DNA from: an uncultured Bacteroidales bacterium
Lineage (GTDB): Bacteria; Bacteroidota; Bacteroidia; Bacteroidales; UBA932
NCBI GenBank assembly: GCA_947168065.1
Contig: CAMVKH010000003.1
Span: 124,001-188,000, forward strand
Length of the DNA: 64,000 nucleotides
Direction: 5' to 3'
In this document: positions 17,033-25,030 of the stretch, in pieces
How positions within the stretch are numbered: position 1 is the first letter of the stretch
Layout of the letters: each line of letters starts with the position of its first letter
Position numbers and translations under genes: made by a program
The notes under the pieces: model-generated
What the model was told of the DNA's origin: nothing
The model's input: the letters and a program-made list of their open reading frames with translations, nothing else
Databases searched by the model: none

Positions 17033-17086
17033 TTCAATGGCGACCTCTCCGACCATCTGCCAATCATTTTCAAAGCTGGAGATTAA
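17033..17086 (+). pseudogene. Orphan 3' fragment of an EEP-family gene
   Basis: Reads FNGDLSDHLPIIFKAGD then stop, the same end as the intact EEP gene at 16174. DNA at 17039-17086 matches 16127-16174 at 43 of 48 positions. Four of the five differences are synonymous, so the copies diverged while coding. There is no upstream open frame (a TGA precedes), and the foldback element ends 14 bp before it. Confidence 0.75.
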
Positions 17087-17336
17087 CTAGCTATAAATCA
17101 GTAAAATATAAGAAATTGCCCCTTCCGGTTAAAGGGGGGCTAATTGTAGCAGTTGGCTGTAAATCAAAATATTAGTCTCCATAGGGTCAGATTCCCGCCT
17201 GTGTCAAATCAGAACACGAGCGAAGCGAGAGCCGCAATCAAGGGGAACGAATGTCGGTCATAGACGAGCCCTGGATTGACGTACGGATATGGCGAATGGA
17301 TCATAAACTGCGGCCGGAGTGGGTGGAGTCGCGGGT

Positions 17337-17382
17337 GGTTTTCGGGCTGGACGGCAGAATAATGCCGTCCGGAACGAAAACC
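17337..17382. repeat. GGTTTTCGGGCTG hairpin, second copy
   Basis: Left arm 17337-17355 pairs with right arm 17364-17382 (19-bp stem, three mismatches, 8-nt loop). The stem start and loop placement match the hairpin at 8886-8932. The right arm merges into the first 54-bp tandem unit. Confidence 0.75.
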
Positions 17383-17672
17383 AGAGCAATCGAAGCGCGG
17401 CCTATGATCGGTACCAGCTGAGTCCGACTGATCACCAGAGTAATCGAAGCGCGGCCGATGATCGATACCAGCTGAGTCCGACTGACCACCAGAGCAATCG
17501 GAGTCCGGCCTATGATCGATACCAGCTGAGTCCGACTGACCACCAGAGCAATCGGAGCGCGGCCTATGATCGGTACCAGCTGAGTCCGACTGACCACCAG
17601 AGCAATCGGAGTGCGGCCTATGATCGGTACCAGCTGAGTCCGACTGATCACCAGAGTAATCGGAGCGCGGCC
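17381..17672. repeat. 54-bp tandem repeat array, about 5.4 units
   Basis: Units start at 17381, 17435, 17489, 17543, 17597 and 17651 (partial). Each begins CCAGAGYAATCGRAG and contains GGTACCAGCTGAGTCCGACT or a close variant. Units differ by one to a few bases. The period is a multiple of three, which keeps long frames open on both strands by chance; I see no reason to call it coding. Confidence 0.9.
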
Positions 17673-17679
17673 GGATGCC

Positions 17680-17707
17680 AGATCCCCGGTCAAGCCGGGG
17701 ATGACGG
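17680..17707 (-). repeat. gtcatccccggc palindrome at the symporter 3' end
   Basis: AGATCCCCGGTCAAGCCGGG followed by GATGACGG, the inverse of the copies at 8832 and 15670. The TCCCCGG/CCGGGGA palindrome begins 20 bp after the symporter stop codon and could help end its transcript. Confidence 0.8.
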
Positions 17708-17726
17708 AGTCAGCAGGAGTAGTTGT

Positions 17727-19100
17727 TTACGACAGATACTGGAACAGCATGATCGTCAGGAGGGCGGCGGGGGCGACGAAGCGGACCAGGAAGGAGTAGG
17801 TGTCGATGAAGGCGGCGGGGATGTGGAGCTTGCCGCCGTTGGTCAGTTCATCGTGGATAACCTTGCGGCCGAGTTTCCAGCCGACGAAGACCACGACCAG
17901 CAGGCCGCCGATGAGCATCAGCACGTTGGCGGTCAGATAGTCGAACAGGTCGAAGATCGTCTTGCCAAAGACTTTCCAGTGGTCCAGGATACCCAGTGAG
18001 AGCGAGCACAGACAGCCCAGCGCCCAGATGACGGAGAAGACGATGAGGACCGCCGTCTTTCGCTTCATGTGGAATTCCTCCATGCAGAAGGCGACGACCA
18101 CTTCCAGGACGGAGATCGACGAAGTCAGGGCGGCCAGCAGCAGGGCCAGGAAGAAGAAGATGGCGATGACACCACCCAGCGGGAGGTTGCTGAAGATGTG
18201 CGGCAGCGTGATGAATACCAGACCGGGGCCTTCGCCGGGACTGATGCCGAAGGCGAAGACGGCGGGCATGATGGCGCAGCCGGCAATCAGGGCAAAGAGT
18301 GTGTCGGCAATCGCCGTCTCAATGCCTAATTTTGTGATATTGGCTTTCTTGGACACGTATGAGCCATAGGTGATGACCATGCCGCTTCCCAGTGAGAGGG
18401 AGAAGAAAGCCTGTCCCAGCGCTGCCAGGAAGGTGCCGGTCGAGACTTCCGACCAGTCGGGCTTGAAGAGGTAGTCGATGCCTGCCTGTGCGCCCGGAAG
18501 GGTCAGGGAGCGGATGGCGAGGCCGATCATAATGACGAAGAGCAGCGGCATCATGATCTTCGAAAACTTCTCGATGCCGTTCTGGATGCCCGAAATCACG
18601 ATCAGTGCCGTGGCCAGCAGGAATACCGTATGGCACACCAGGGGTTTCCACGGTGAAACCGTGAAGGAGGAGAACATATCGGAAAGGGCTGCTTCGCCGC
18701 CCCGGGTGAAGTCGAAGCAGACGGCCCTGATGAAATACTCTACGCCCCAGCCGCCGACGACCGAGTAGAAGGACAGGAGCAAGGTGCAGCAGATCACGGC
18801 AATCGTGCCGGTTATCGTCCAGCGGCTGCCTGGCGCAAGGTGCAGGAATGCGCCGCGCGCGTTGGCTTGGCTGCGGCGGCCGATGATGAACTCCGACAGC
18901 AGGACGGGAATGCCCAGCAGACAGACGAAGCCGAGGTAGATGATGATGAAGGCTGCGCCGCCGTTCTCGCCTACCAGATACGGGAAGCGCCAGAGGTTGC
19001 CCAGGCCCACGGCGGAGCCGGCCAGGGCTACCAATACACCGAACGAGCTTCCGAACGAGTCGCGCTGGCCCGTTTGATGGGAGCTACTTGCGTCTTTCAT
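17727..19100 (-). CDS. Sodium-dependent neurotransmitter/amino-acid symporter family (NSS/SNF) transporter
   Basis: A 457-residue inner-membrane transporter of the LeuT fold that co-imports small amino acids or amines with Na+. The first helix carries the family signature (GSAVGLGNLWRFPYLVGENG at residues 28-47), the unwound Na+/substrate site. About eleven to twelve hydrophobic helices follow, and length is normal for bacterial members. Its ATG overlaps the end of folA by 17 bp, so it is the last gene of a thyA-folA-symporter unit. Repeats rather than a classical terminator follow. Substrate cannot be told from sequence. Confidence 0.93.
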   Translation of the reverse strand: MKDASSSHQTGQRDSFGSSFGVLVALAGSAVGLGNLWRFPYLVGENGGAAFIIIYLGFVCLLGIPVLLSEFIIGRRSQANARGAFLHLAPGSRWTITGTIAVICCTLLLSFYSVVGGWGVEYFIRAVCFDFTRGGEAALSDMFSSFTVSPWKPLVCHTVFLLATALIVISGIQNGIEKFSKIMMPLLFVIMIGLAIRSLTLPGAQAGIDYLFKPDWSEVSTGTFLAALGQAFFSLSLGSGMVITYGSYVSKKANITKLGIETAIADTLFALIAGCAIMPAVFAFGISPGEGPGLVFITLPHIFSNLPLGGVIAIFFFLALLLAALTSSISVLEVVVAFCMEEFHMKRKTAVLIVFSVIWALGCLCSLSLGILDHWKVFGKTIFDLFDYLTANVLMLIGGLLVVVFVGWKLGRKVIHDELTNGGKLHIPAAFIDTYSFLVRFVAPAALLTIMLFQYLS

Positions 19101-19593
19101 ACAGCAGGAAGGTATAGTCGTAACCGGAGGCTTCGTCGTGGTAGCGGATGCTGCGCAGGGTTTCCTGCCAGAGCGCCGGGTCGATTTCGGGGAAGAAGGC
19201 GTCGGCCGGCTCGATGACCGTATGGATGCGGGTCACATAGACGCGGTCGGCACGGGTGATCATCTGGCGGTACATCATGCCGCCGCCGATGATGAAGATC
19301 TCGCGGGCGCCGGCTGCGGCGGCGAGGGCATCGTCGGGCGAAGAGAAGAACTCGGCGCCGGAAGCCAGGTCGGCTTCGGTCGGCGGCTGGTCGGTGACCA
19401 CCAGATTGCGGCGGCCGGGCAGGGGCTTGCCGCCAAACGAGCGCCAAGTCGCCAGACCCATGATGACGGGGTGGCCCATGGTGATGCGTTTGAAATACTG
19501 GAAATCTTCGCGGATATGCCAGGGAATCAGGCCGCGATAGCCGATGGCATTATTTTCGGCGGCTGCGCCGATCAGGCTGATGTTGTCTCTCAT
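19084..19593 (-). CDS. folA: Dihydrofolate reductase
   Basis: DHFR reduces dihydrofolate to tetrahydrofolate with NADPH, regenerating the folate oxidised by thymidylate synthase. The 169-residue protein shows [21 protein letters not shown], the acidic catalytic residue in HIREDF, the NADPH motif MGLATWRSF, and [12 protein letters not shown] near residue 105. The ATG at 19593 is chosen because it overlaps the thyA stop as ATGA and gives the standard N-terminus; a start further upstream would add unrelated residues. The thyA-folA pairing is the expected metabolic partnership. Confidence 0.96.
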   Translation of the reverse strand: MRDNISLIGAAAENNAIGYRGLIPWHIREDFQYFKRITMGHPVIMGLATWRSFGGKPLPGRRNLVVTDQPPTEADLASGAEFFSSPDDALAAAAGAREIFIIGGGMMYRQMITRADRVYVTRIHTVIEPADAFFPEIDPALWQETLRSIRYHDEASGYDYTFLLYERRK

Positions 19594-20384
19594 ACGGCAA
19601 CGGGGGCTTTGATGGCCGGCCACGGGTCGTAACCGGTCAGGGTGAAATCTTCGTATACGAAATCGCAGAGGTTCTTCCTCTCGGGATTGAGCGTCATGGT
19701 CGGCAGGGGCCGCGGCTCACGCGAGAGCTGCAGCGCCACCTGCTCGTGGTGGTTGGAATAGATGTGGACGTCGCCGAAAGTATGGACGAAATCGCCCGGC
19801 GTCAAGCCGCAGACCTGCGCCACCATCATTGTGAGCAGGGCATAGGAGGCGATGTTGAACGGAACGCCCAGGAAAACGTCGGCGCTGCGCTGGTAAAGCT
19901 GGCAGCTGAGCCGTCCGTCCGCCACATAGAACTGGAACAGCGAATGGCACGGCGGCAACGCCATCTTATCGACCTCAGCCGGATTCCAGGCCGAGACAAT
20001 GAGCCGCCGGCTGTCGGGATTCTTCTTGATCATCTCGACTACCTGCGACAACTGGTCGATCTTGCGACCATCCGGGGCTGGCCACGACCGCCACTGGTGC
20101 CCATACACGGGCCCCAGCTCGCCGTTCTCGTCGGCCCACTCGTCCCAGATCGACACGCCGTGGTCTTTCAGGTATTTGATATTCGTATCTCCGGCGATGA
20201 ACCAGAGCAGTTCATAAATGATCGACTTGAGATGGACCTTCTTGGTCGTCAGCAGTGGAAACCCGTCGGCCAGGTTGAACCGCATCTGGTACCCGAACAC
20301 GCTCGTCGTTCCGGTCCCCGTCCGGTCCCCCTTCACGGTGCCATTGGCCTCGATATACTTTAACAGATCTAAATACTGGCGCAT
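19590..20384 (-). CDS. thyA: Thymidylate synthase (ThyA)
   Basis: ThyA methylates dUMP to dTMP using methylene-tetrahydrofolate, producing dihydrofolate for FolA next door. The 264-residue protein has the standard length and motifs: GDRTGTGT with the phosphate-binding Arg, the PPCHSLFQF catalytic cysteine near residue 146, the dUMP-binding [13 protein letters not shown] run and the closing region with the C-terminal APVAV. A promoter box ends 8 nt before the ATG, implying a very short leader. Confidence 0.98.
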   Translation of the reverse strand: MRQYLDLLKYIEANGTVKGDRTGTGTTSVFGYQMRFNLADGFPLLTTKKVHLKSIIYELLWFIAGDTNIKYLKDHGVSIWDEWADENGELGPVYGHQWRSWPAPDGRKIDQLSQVVEMIKKNPDSRRLIVSAWNPAEVDKMALPPCHSLFQFYVADGRLSCQLYQRSADVFLGVPFNIASYALLTMMVAQVCGLTPGDFVHTFGDVHIYSNHHEQVALQLSREPRPLPTMTLNPERKNLCDFVYEDFTLTGYDPWPAIKAPVAV

Positions 20385-20392
20385 AATAGGTC

Positions 20393-20400
20393 CAAATTTA
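20393..20400 (-). promoter_or_regulatory. -7 box (TAAATTTG) for thyA
   Basis: Matches TAnnTTTG, 8 nt upstream of the thyA ATG. The predicted leader is only a few nucleotides. Confidence 0.55.
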
Positions 20401-20445
20401 GCAATTTTATGATAATTATGTCAGAACCCTCTTCTTTTTCTTTTT

Positions 20446-20640
20446 GCTTTTCAGTCTCGCAGCTTTTGATTCAAAAACCTTCCGCTATAAAGCGGCATCA
20501 GCCGCTAGCGGAGGCCATTGTGTGAGCCAGTGTGATAGCAGGCAGTAGCGGCAGGGTTTACTCCCAAGGGTCGTGCTCTCGCCTACGGCTCGGGTGGGGC
20601 AGCGCCCCAGTAGACACAGATGGCTATGGGTTTTTGAAAC
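20446..20640 (-). repeat. Composite intergenic repeat (family B), minus-strand copy
   Basis: Read on the minus strand it runs CAAAAACCCATAGCCATCTG, a TACTGGGGC/GCCCCA hairpin, CCTGCCGCTAC, CTGCTATCACAC, the GCGGCTGATGCCGC hairpin (20492-20505 on plus), GCGGAAGGTTTTTGAATC and CTGCGAGACTG...GCAAAAG. The order matches the copy at 30651-30820 closely over its whole length. Confidence 0.85.
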
Positions 20641-20659
20641 AAAAGCTGACTCGACTTCA

Positions 20660-20696
20660 AGCAAAAGAAAAAGAGCGGCCCGTTTGAGTCGCTCTT
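20660..20696 (-). terminator. Rho-independent terminator of secDF
   Basis: On the minus strand AAGAGCG (20690-20696) pairs with CGCTCTT (20671-20677), followed by TTTTTC-type U-rich sequence. It lies 23 nt after the secDF stop codon. Confidence 0.75.
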
Positions 20697-20718
20697 AATC
20701 TTTGAACAAAGTCGTTGC

Positions 20719-23700
20719 TTACTTCGTTGCCTTTTCGGCTTTGGCGATCTTGCGACGGTTGAGGTCGTACATGATCGGGGTGCCGATGAAGATCGAAGCG
20801 TAGGTACCGACGATTACGCCGAGGGCGAGGGAGACCGAGAAGCCGCGGATGCTTTCGCCGCCGAAGATGGCGATGGCGATCAGCACGAGGAGGGTACTCA
20901 CCGAGGTGTTGATGGTACGCGAGAGGGTCGCGTTGAGGGCCTCGTTGATGTTCTGCTCGAGCGGGCGTTTCGGGAACAGGGTGCGGTACTCACGGATACG
21001 GTCGAAGATCACCACGTTGTCGTTGATGGAGTAACCGATGATGGTCAGCACCGCAGCGATGAAGGTCTGGTCGACGTCGAGGGTGAACGGCAGGATGCCG
21101 CTGAAGATCGAGTAGAAGCCGATGACGATGATCGAGTTGTGGACCAGCGAGCTCACGCCGCCGATACCCCACGTCCAGTTCTTGAAGCGGAAGGCGATGT
21201 AGCCGAAGATCACGATCAGGGCCAGGACCACGGCGATGATGGCGTCGCGTTTCATCTCGCTGGCGATGGAGGCGTCCACACGGTCGCTGCTCACGATACC
21301 GTTCGGGTTCTCGAGCGTGGAGGTGAAGCCTTCGAGGGTCAGCTCATTGGCGTAGAAGCCCTTGAGGGCGTTGAACAGCTTGCTTTCAATCAGACGATCG
21401 GTCTCGGACGATTTGTCGTTCACCATGTATTTGGTGGTGATGCGCATCTGGGAGGCGCCACCGAACTGCTTGACCTCGGAGGATTCCTGGAACTCGTCGT
21501 AGAGGGCTGCACGGACCTGCTCCGGCGTGACCTGCTGGTCGAAACGGACGGTGTAGGTACGGCCGCCGCTGAAGTCCACACCGAGGGTGAAGCCCTTGGT
21601 GAACATGAACACGAGGCAGATCAGGCAGACGATGCCGGAGATCAAGTAGGTCATCTTGCGCTTGCCGAGGAAGTCGATGTGCGTGTTCTTCAGGAAACGG
21701 CTCGACCAGTCGGAGGCGAAGGTGATGTCCTTGCCGCGTTTGAGGCGGGATTCGAAGATCAGACGCGTGATGAAGATCGAGGTCAGCACGGAGGTGACGA
21801 TACCGATGACCAGCACGGCGGCGAAGCCGCGGATGGTGCCGCTGCCGAAGATGTAGAGGATGATACCGGTCAGGATCGTGGTGATCTGGCCGTCGAGGAT
21901 GGCCGAGTAGGCGTTCTTGTAACCGTCGCTGATGGCCAGGCGGAGGGCCTTGCCGGCGTTGAGTTCTTCCTTGACGCGCTCGTAGATGATCACGTTGGCG
22001 TCAACTGCCATACCCATGGTCAACACGAGACCTGCGATACCCGAGAGGGTGAACACCGTACCGAACGAAGCCAGGGCGCCGAACAGGAAGAGCACGTTGC
22101 AGAGCAGTGCGATGTCGGCGGCCACACCGGCCTTGCGGTAGAAGATCACCATGTAGATCAGCACCAGGAGGAAGGCGATGATGAACGAGATCATACCGGC
22201 CTTGATGGAAGCGCTACCCAGGGACGGGCCGACCACCTGCTCCTGCACGATGCGGGCGGGGGTGGAGAGCTTACCGCTCTTGAGCACGTTGGCAAGGTCG
22301 TCGGCGTCGGTCTGGGTGAAGTGACCCGAGATCGAGGAATTGCCGCCGCTGATCTTGTTCTGGACGTTCGGATAGGAGTACACCTGACCGTCCATCACGA
22401 TGGCGATCTGGCGTCCGACATTCTCGCCGGTGATGTTCTCCCACTCGATGGCACCCTTGCTGTTCATCGACATGCTGACTTCCGGAGCGCCGGTCATCTG
22501 GTTGTAGTTGACCACGGCCGAGGAAATGTACTTGCCGTCGAGGGCAGGACCCTTGCCGACGTGGCTCTTGAGGGCCACCAGTTCAAAATAGGTGTCGGGG
22601 GTGACGCCTTCGCTCTCGAAAGCCTTGAAGCTCCAGGCCGGGACGAAGTCGCCCGGGAAGAGGGAGCGGTTCTCAGCCAGCCAGGTGTTGATCTGGGCGG
22701 TGTCGCGGTAGTGGGCGATACCCAGCAGGGCGGAGTTGCCGCCGAGCATCTGGAGACGGCTGAAGAGCGGGTTGGCCTTCATCACGGCTTCCTGCGAAGC
22801 GGTGAGCTGGTCGTCGCCGGTCAGCTGGGCCTCGAGGCTGTTGTCCGTCTTGTCGGCGGGCTTTTCAGCCACGTTGTCCTCAGCGGTGCCCTTCGTGGAT
22901 TCGAGGGCTTCGATCTGCTGGCGGACCGTTTCGTTGAGCTCCTGCAGATAAGGCTGGAGTTCCTGGGAGTTGTAGGTCTCCCAGAATTCGAGCGAAGCGG
23001 TACCCTGGAGGAGTTTGCGCACGCGCTCAGGCTCCTTCACGCCCGGAAGCTCGACCAGGATGCGGCCGGTACCGGCCACCTTCTGGATATTGGGCTGTGC
23101 CACACCGAACTGGTTGACACGGCGCTCGACGACCTGGTAGGAGTTGTCGATGGCGCTCTTGGCCTCTTCCTTGAGGAGGGAGATGATCTCCTCGTTGGTA
23201 GCCCGGGACTTGTTCTTCACATCGCCGCTGAGTTTGTCGAGGTCGATGTCGAAGGACAGGCGCTTGCCGGGAGCCACTTCTTCCCAAGCCTCGGCGAAGA
23301 GGGTGATGAAGTCTTCGTGGGTCTGGTCGGCACGCTCGGCGGCGAGGGCCATGGCCTTGTTGAATTCTTCCGTCGTCTTCTCACGGGCGCAGGAACGGAC
23401 GAGCTCGGCCAGGTCGAGCTGCAGGACGATGTTCATACCGCCCTTCAGGTCAAGACCGAGATTGAGTTCCTTCTCCTTGACGTTCTTGTACGTGTAATTG
23501 AAATAAACCTTTTTGTTTGCGATCGAATCGAGGTACTGCTTGTTGGCAGCCGTGCTCACGGAGTCGAGATAGAACGCGCGGTTGAGCTCGGAAACCTCTG
23601 CAAACGAAGGACTCTGCTGCACCTCTTCCACAACCTGGCGGGCAGCCTTGGCGGCCTTTTTCTCCTGAATCGCGGTCGCAGCCGTGAAAGACAGCTGGAA

Positions 23701-23757
23701 CACACAGGCAAGGCCGATGAGAATGGCCACGAATGTGATGGCACCTTTGCTTTGCAT
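20719..23757 (-). CDS. secDF: Fused protein-export membrane protein SecDF
   Basis: SecDF uses the proton gradient to pull preproteins through SecYEG on the periplasmic side. The 1012-residue product is a natural SecD-SecF fusion. The SecD half (about 1-640) has an N-terminal helix, the LGLDLKGGMNIVLQLDL signature near residue 100, a large periplasmic P1 domain and a five-helix bundle. The SecF half (about 670-1000) restarts with its own first helix and FSGGRTYTVRF. The RND motifs GMAVDANVIIYERVKEEL and DNVVIFDRIREY are both present. The long acidic insert near residues 280-330 is typical for Bacteroidota. It has its own promoter (23812) and terminator. Confidence 0.97.
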   Translation of the reverse strand: MQSKGAITFVAILIGLACVFQLSFTAATAIQEKKAAKAARQVVEEVQQSPSFAEVSELNRAFYLDSVSTAANKQYLDSIANKKVYFNYTYKNVKEKELNLGLDLKGGMNIVLQLDLAELVRSCAREKTTEEFNKAMALAAERADQTHEDFITLFAEAWEEVAPGKRLSFDIDLDKLSGDVKNKSRATNEEIISLLKEEAKSAIDNSYQVVERRVNQFGVAQPNIQKVAGTGRILVELPGVKEPERVRKLLQGTASLEFWETYNSQELQPYLQELNETVRQQIEALESTKGTAEDNVAEKPADKTDNSLEAQLTGDDQLTASQEAVMKANPLFSRLQMLGGNSALLGIAHYRDTAQINTWLAENRSLFPGDFVPAWSFKAFESEGVTPDTYFELVALKSHVGKGPALDGKYISSAVVNYNQMTGAPEVSMSMNSKGAIEWENITGENVGRQIAIVMDGQVYSYPNVQNKISGGNSSISGHFTQTDADDLANVLKSGKLSTPARIVQEQVVGPSLGSASIKAGMISFIIAFLLVLIYMVIFYRKAGVAADIALLCNVLFLFGALASFGTVFTLSGIAGLVLTMGMAVDANVIIYERVKEELNAGKALRLAISDGYKNAYSAILDGQITTILTGIILYIFGSGTIRGFAAVLVIGIVTSVLTSIFITRLIFESRLKRGKDITFASDWSSRFLKNTHIDFLGKRKMTYLISGIVCLICLVFMFTKGFTLGVDFSGGRTYTVRFDQQVTPEQVRAALYDEFQESSEVKQFGGASQMRITTKYMVNDKSSETDRLIESKLFNALKGFYANELTLEGFTSTLENPNGIVSSDRVDASIASEMKRDAIIAVVLALIVIFGYIAFRFKNWTWGIGGVSSLVHNSIIVIGFYSIFSGILPFTLDVDQTFIAAVLTIIGYSINDNVVIFDRIREYRTLFPKRPLEQNINEALNATLSRTINTSVSTLLVLIAIAIFGGESIRGFSVSLALGVIVGTYASIFIGTPIMYDLNRRKIAKAEKATK

Positions 23758-23811
23758 AAAGAGTTATTTTTGATTAAATTATCGTATTCGCTTTTACTCG
23801 AAAGTAGCCTG

Positions 23812-23819
23812 CAAAATTA
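23812..23819 (-). promoter_or_regulatory. -7 box (TAATTTTG) for secDF
   Basis: Matches TAnnTTTG about 54 nt before the secDF ATG at 23757, back to back with the plus-strand box at 23851. Confidence 0.6.
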
Positions 23820-23850
23820 CACTTTTTTCTCAATATAAGAAGGTTTTGCC

Positions 23851-23858
23851 TAAATTTG
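23851..23858 (+). promoter_or_regulatory. -7 box (TAAATTTG) for the SPOR protein gene
   Basis: Exact match, 25 nt before the ATG at 23884. Confidence 0.6.
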
Positions 23859-23883
23859 TTGTTGAAAAATTTGTTCATACCGG

Positions 23884-25023
23884 ATGAAACACTTCCTTCT
23901 GACCGCCGCGGCCTTCCTGTTTTCGGCCGCCGCGCTTCTGGCGCAGGACGACCGTACGGCCGTCCAAAAGGCCGTCGAGGCCGAGAACCGCAAGGCGCTC
24001 TCCGGACGGGCTGCCCGCCCGGCCGTCGTGGCGCAGCAGCGCGTGCCGCGGAAAGATTTCCATCTCTGGCTCAGCCCCCTGAAAGAGGGCCGCTGGGGTA
24101 CGGATGCCAACTGGTACCCGGCCCGCACGACGCGGCTGTACCTGTCGCGTCCCGGCGCTGACGGCGATCCTGACATCATCTGGAGCGAACTGCTCGATAC
24201 GGTCTGGAGCGCTCCTGCGCCGCTCTGCGAAGCGGCCGTCTCGCCCGGCAGCGAGATCTTCCCCATGCTCTCGCCCGATGGAAAGCGGATCTATTTTGCC
24301 TCGGACGGCCTTTTCGGCATGGGCGGATACGATCTCTACGAAGCTTCCTGGGACGCAAGGCACAAGACCTGGGGCAAGGTGCGGAACCTGGGCCTTCCCT
24401 TCAATTCTCCGGGCGACGACCTGCTGTTCTGCGACACGCCGGACGGGCGCTACAGCCTCCTCGTGTCGAACCGTGCCTGCAGCAAGGACAGCGTGGTGAT
24501 CTACGTGCTCCGGCAGGAGACGCCGGTCTATGCTGCCGTCACGCCCGAGGAAGCCGCGCGACTGTCAGCCCTTGCGGTCACGGAGCCCGAAAGCGGCCTC
24601 ATCCTTTCGAAAGCTCTTCCCGGCCGCGTGCCTGCGCTTTCCTTCGAGGAACCGGAGGATACCTTCGATTATACCCTGCGCGTAGGAAAGGAGGGTGCTT
24701 TCGCCCCGGACAACAGGCTGCCGTCCGGCCTGGTCTACCAGATCCAGCTGTTCGTCTCGTCGAACAAAGTGAAAGTCAGCCAGCTCAAAGGCATCAGTCC
24801 GGTGTATGTGCACGCCCAGCGCTCGGGCAAGAGCCTGTATGCGGCGGGGCTGTTCCGCAGTTATGCCGAAGCAGAGCAGGCGCTTGGCGCGGTGCGGCGC
24901 GCCGGCTTCCCCTCGGCCTTCGTCATCGCCTTCGACGGCGGCACGCCGCTGTCGCTCGCCAAGGCCCGGAAAAAAGAATCCTCGGTGAAAGTCATCACCG
25001 AGGAAGTCCATATCGTCAAGTAG
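23884..25023 (+). CDS. Exported PD40-repeat protein with C-terminal SPOR-like domain
   Basis: A 379-residue exported protein: the signal peptide ends near residue 20 (ALLAQ). The middle contains PD40/TolB-like propeller blades (GSEIFPMLSPDGKRIYFASD near residue 123, and NSPGDDLLFCDTPDGRYSLL near 175). The last about 80 residues (GLVYQIQLFVSSNKVKVSQL onward, with AAGLFRSYAEAEQALGAVRRAGF) have the YxIQxG...Y..A..AL pattern of a SPOR peptidoglycan-binding domain. It is likely a periplasmic cell-wall-associated protein. It is monocistronic: divergent from secDF and convergent with the DUF2723 gene 7 bp away. Precise role unknown. Confidence 0.75.
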   Translation: MKHFLLTAAAFLFSAAALLAQDDRTAVQKAVEAENRKALSGRAARPAVVAQQRVPRKDFHLWLSPLKEGRWGTDANWYPARTTRLYLSRPGADGDPDIIWSELLDTVWSAPAPLCEAAVSPGSEIFPMLSPDGKRIYFASDGLFGMGGYDLYEASWDARHKTWGKVRNLGLPFNSPGDDLLFCDTPDGRYSLLVSNRACSKDSVVIYVLRQETPVYAAVTPEEAARLSALAVTEPESGLILSKALPGRVPALSFEEPEDTFDYTLRVGKEGAFAPDNRLPSGLVYQIQLFVSSNKVKVSQLKGISPVYVHAQRSGKSLYAAGLFRSYAEAEQALGAVRRAGFPSAFVIAFDGGTPLSLAKARKKESSVKVITEEVHIVK

Positions 25024-25030
25024 CCGCGCG

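Larger units (their letters stand above)
16175..17726. other. 1.55-kb non-coding repeat island
   Basis: The gap between the convergent EEP and symporter genes has no open frame with recognisable protein. It contains, left to right: a 12-bp hairpin, two related long hairpins, a short hairpin, a foldback element, a fragment of an EEP gene, a G/C-run hairpin near 17113, a second GGTTTTCGGGCTG hairpin, five and a half 54-bp tandem repeats, and a gtcatccccggc palindrome. Confidence 0.8.
20385..20718. other. Intergenic region between secDF and thyA
   Basis: No gene is seen. From right to left it holds the secDF terminator hairpin, one copy of the composite intergenic repeat (20446-20640) and the thyA promoter. 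Confidence 0.8.

Noticed and set aside
17381-17672. Possible CRISPR array
   Set aside because: The whole 54-bp period is conserved, so there are no unique spacers, and no cas genes are nearby.
17319-17999. Open frame through the 54-bp repeats encoding an 18-residue repeat (QSNRSAAYDRYQLSPTDH)
   Set aside because: The period is divisible by three, so frames stay open on both strands; the frame then runs antisense into the symporter gene and begins inside a hairpin repeat.
21139-23838. A 2.7-kb open frame opposite secDF
   Set aside because: Shadow of secDF; the sense strand has all SecD/SecF motifs.
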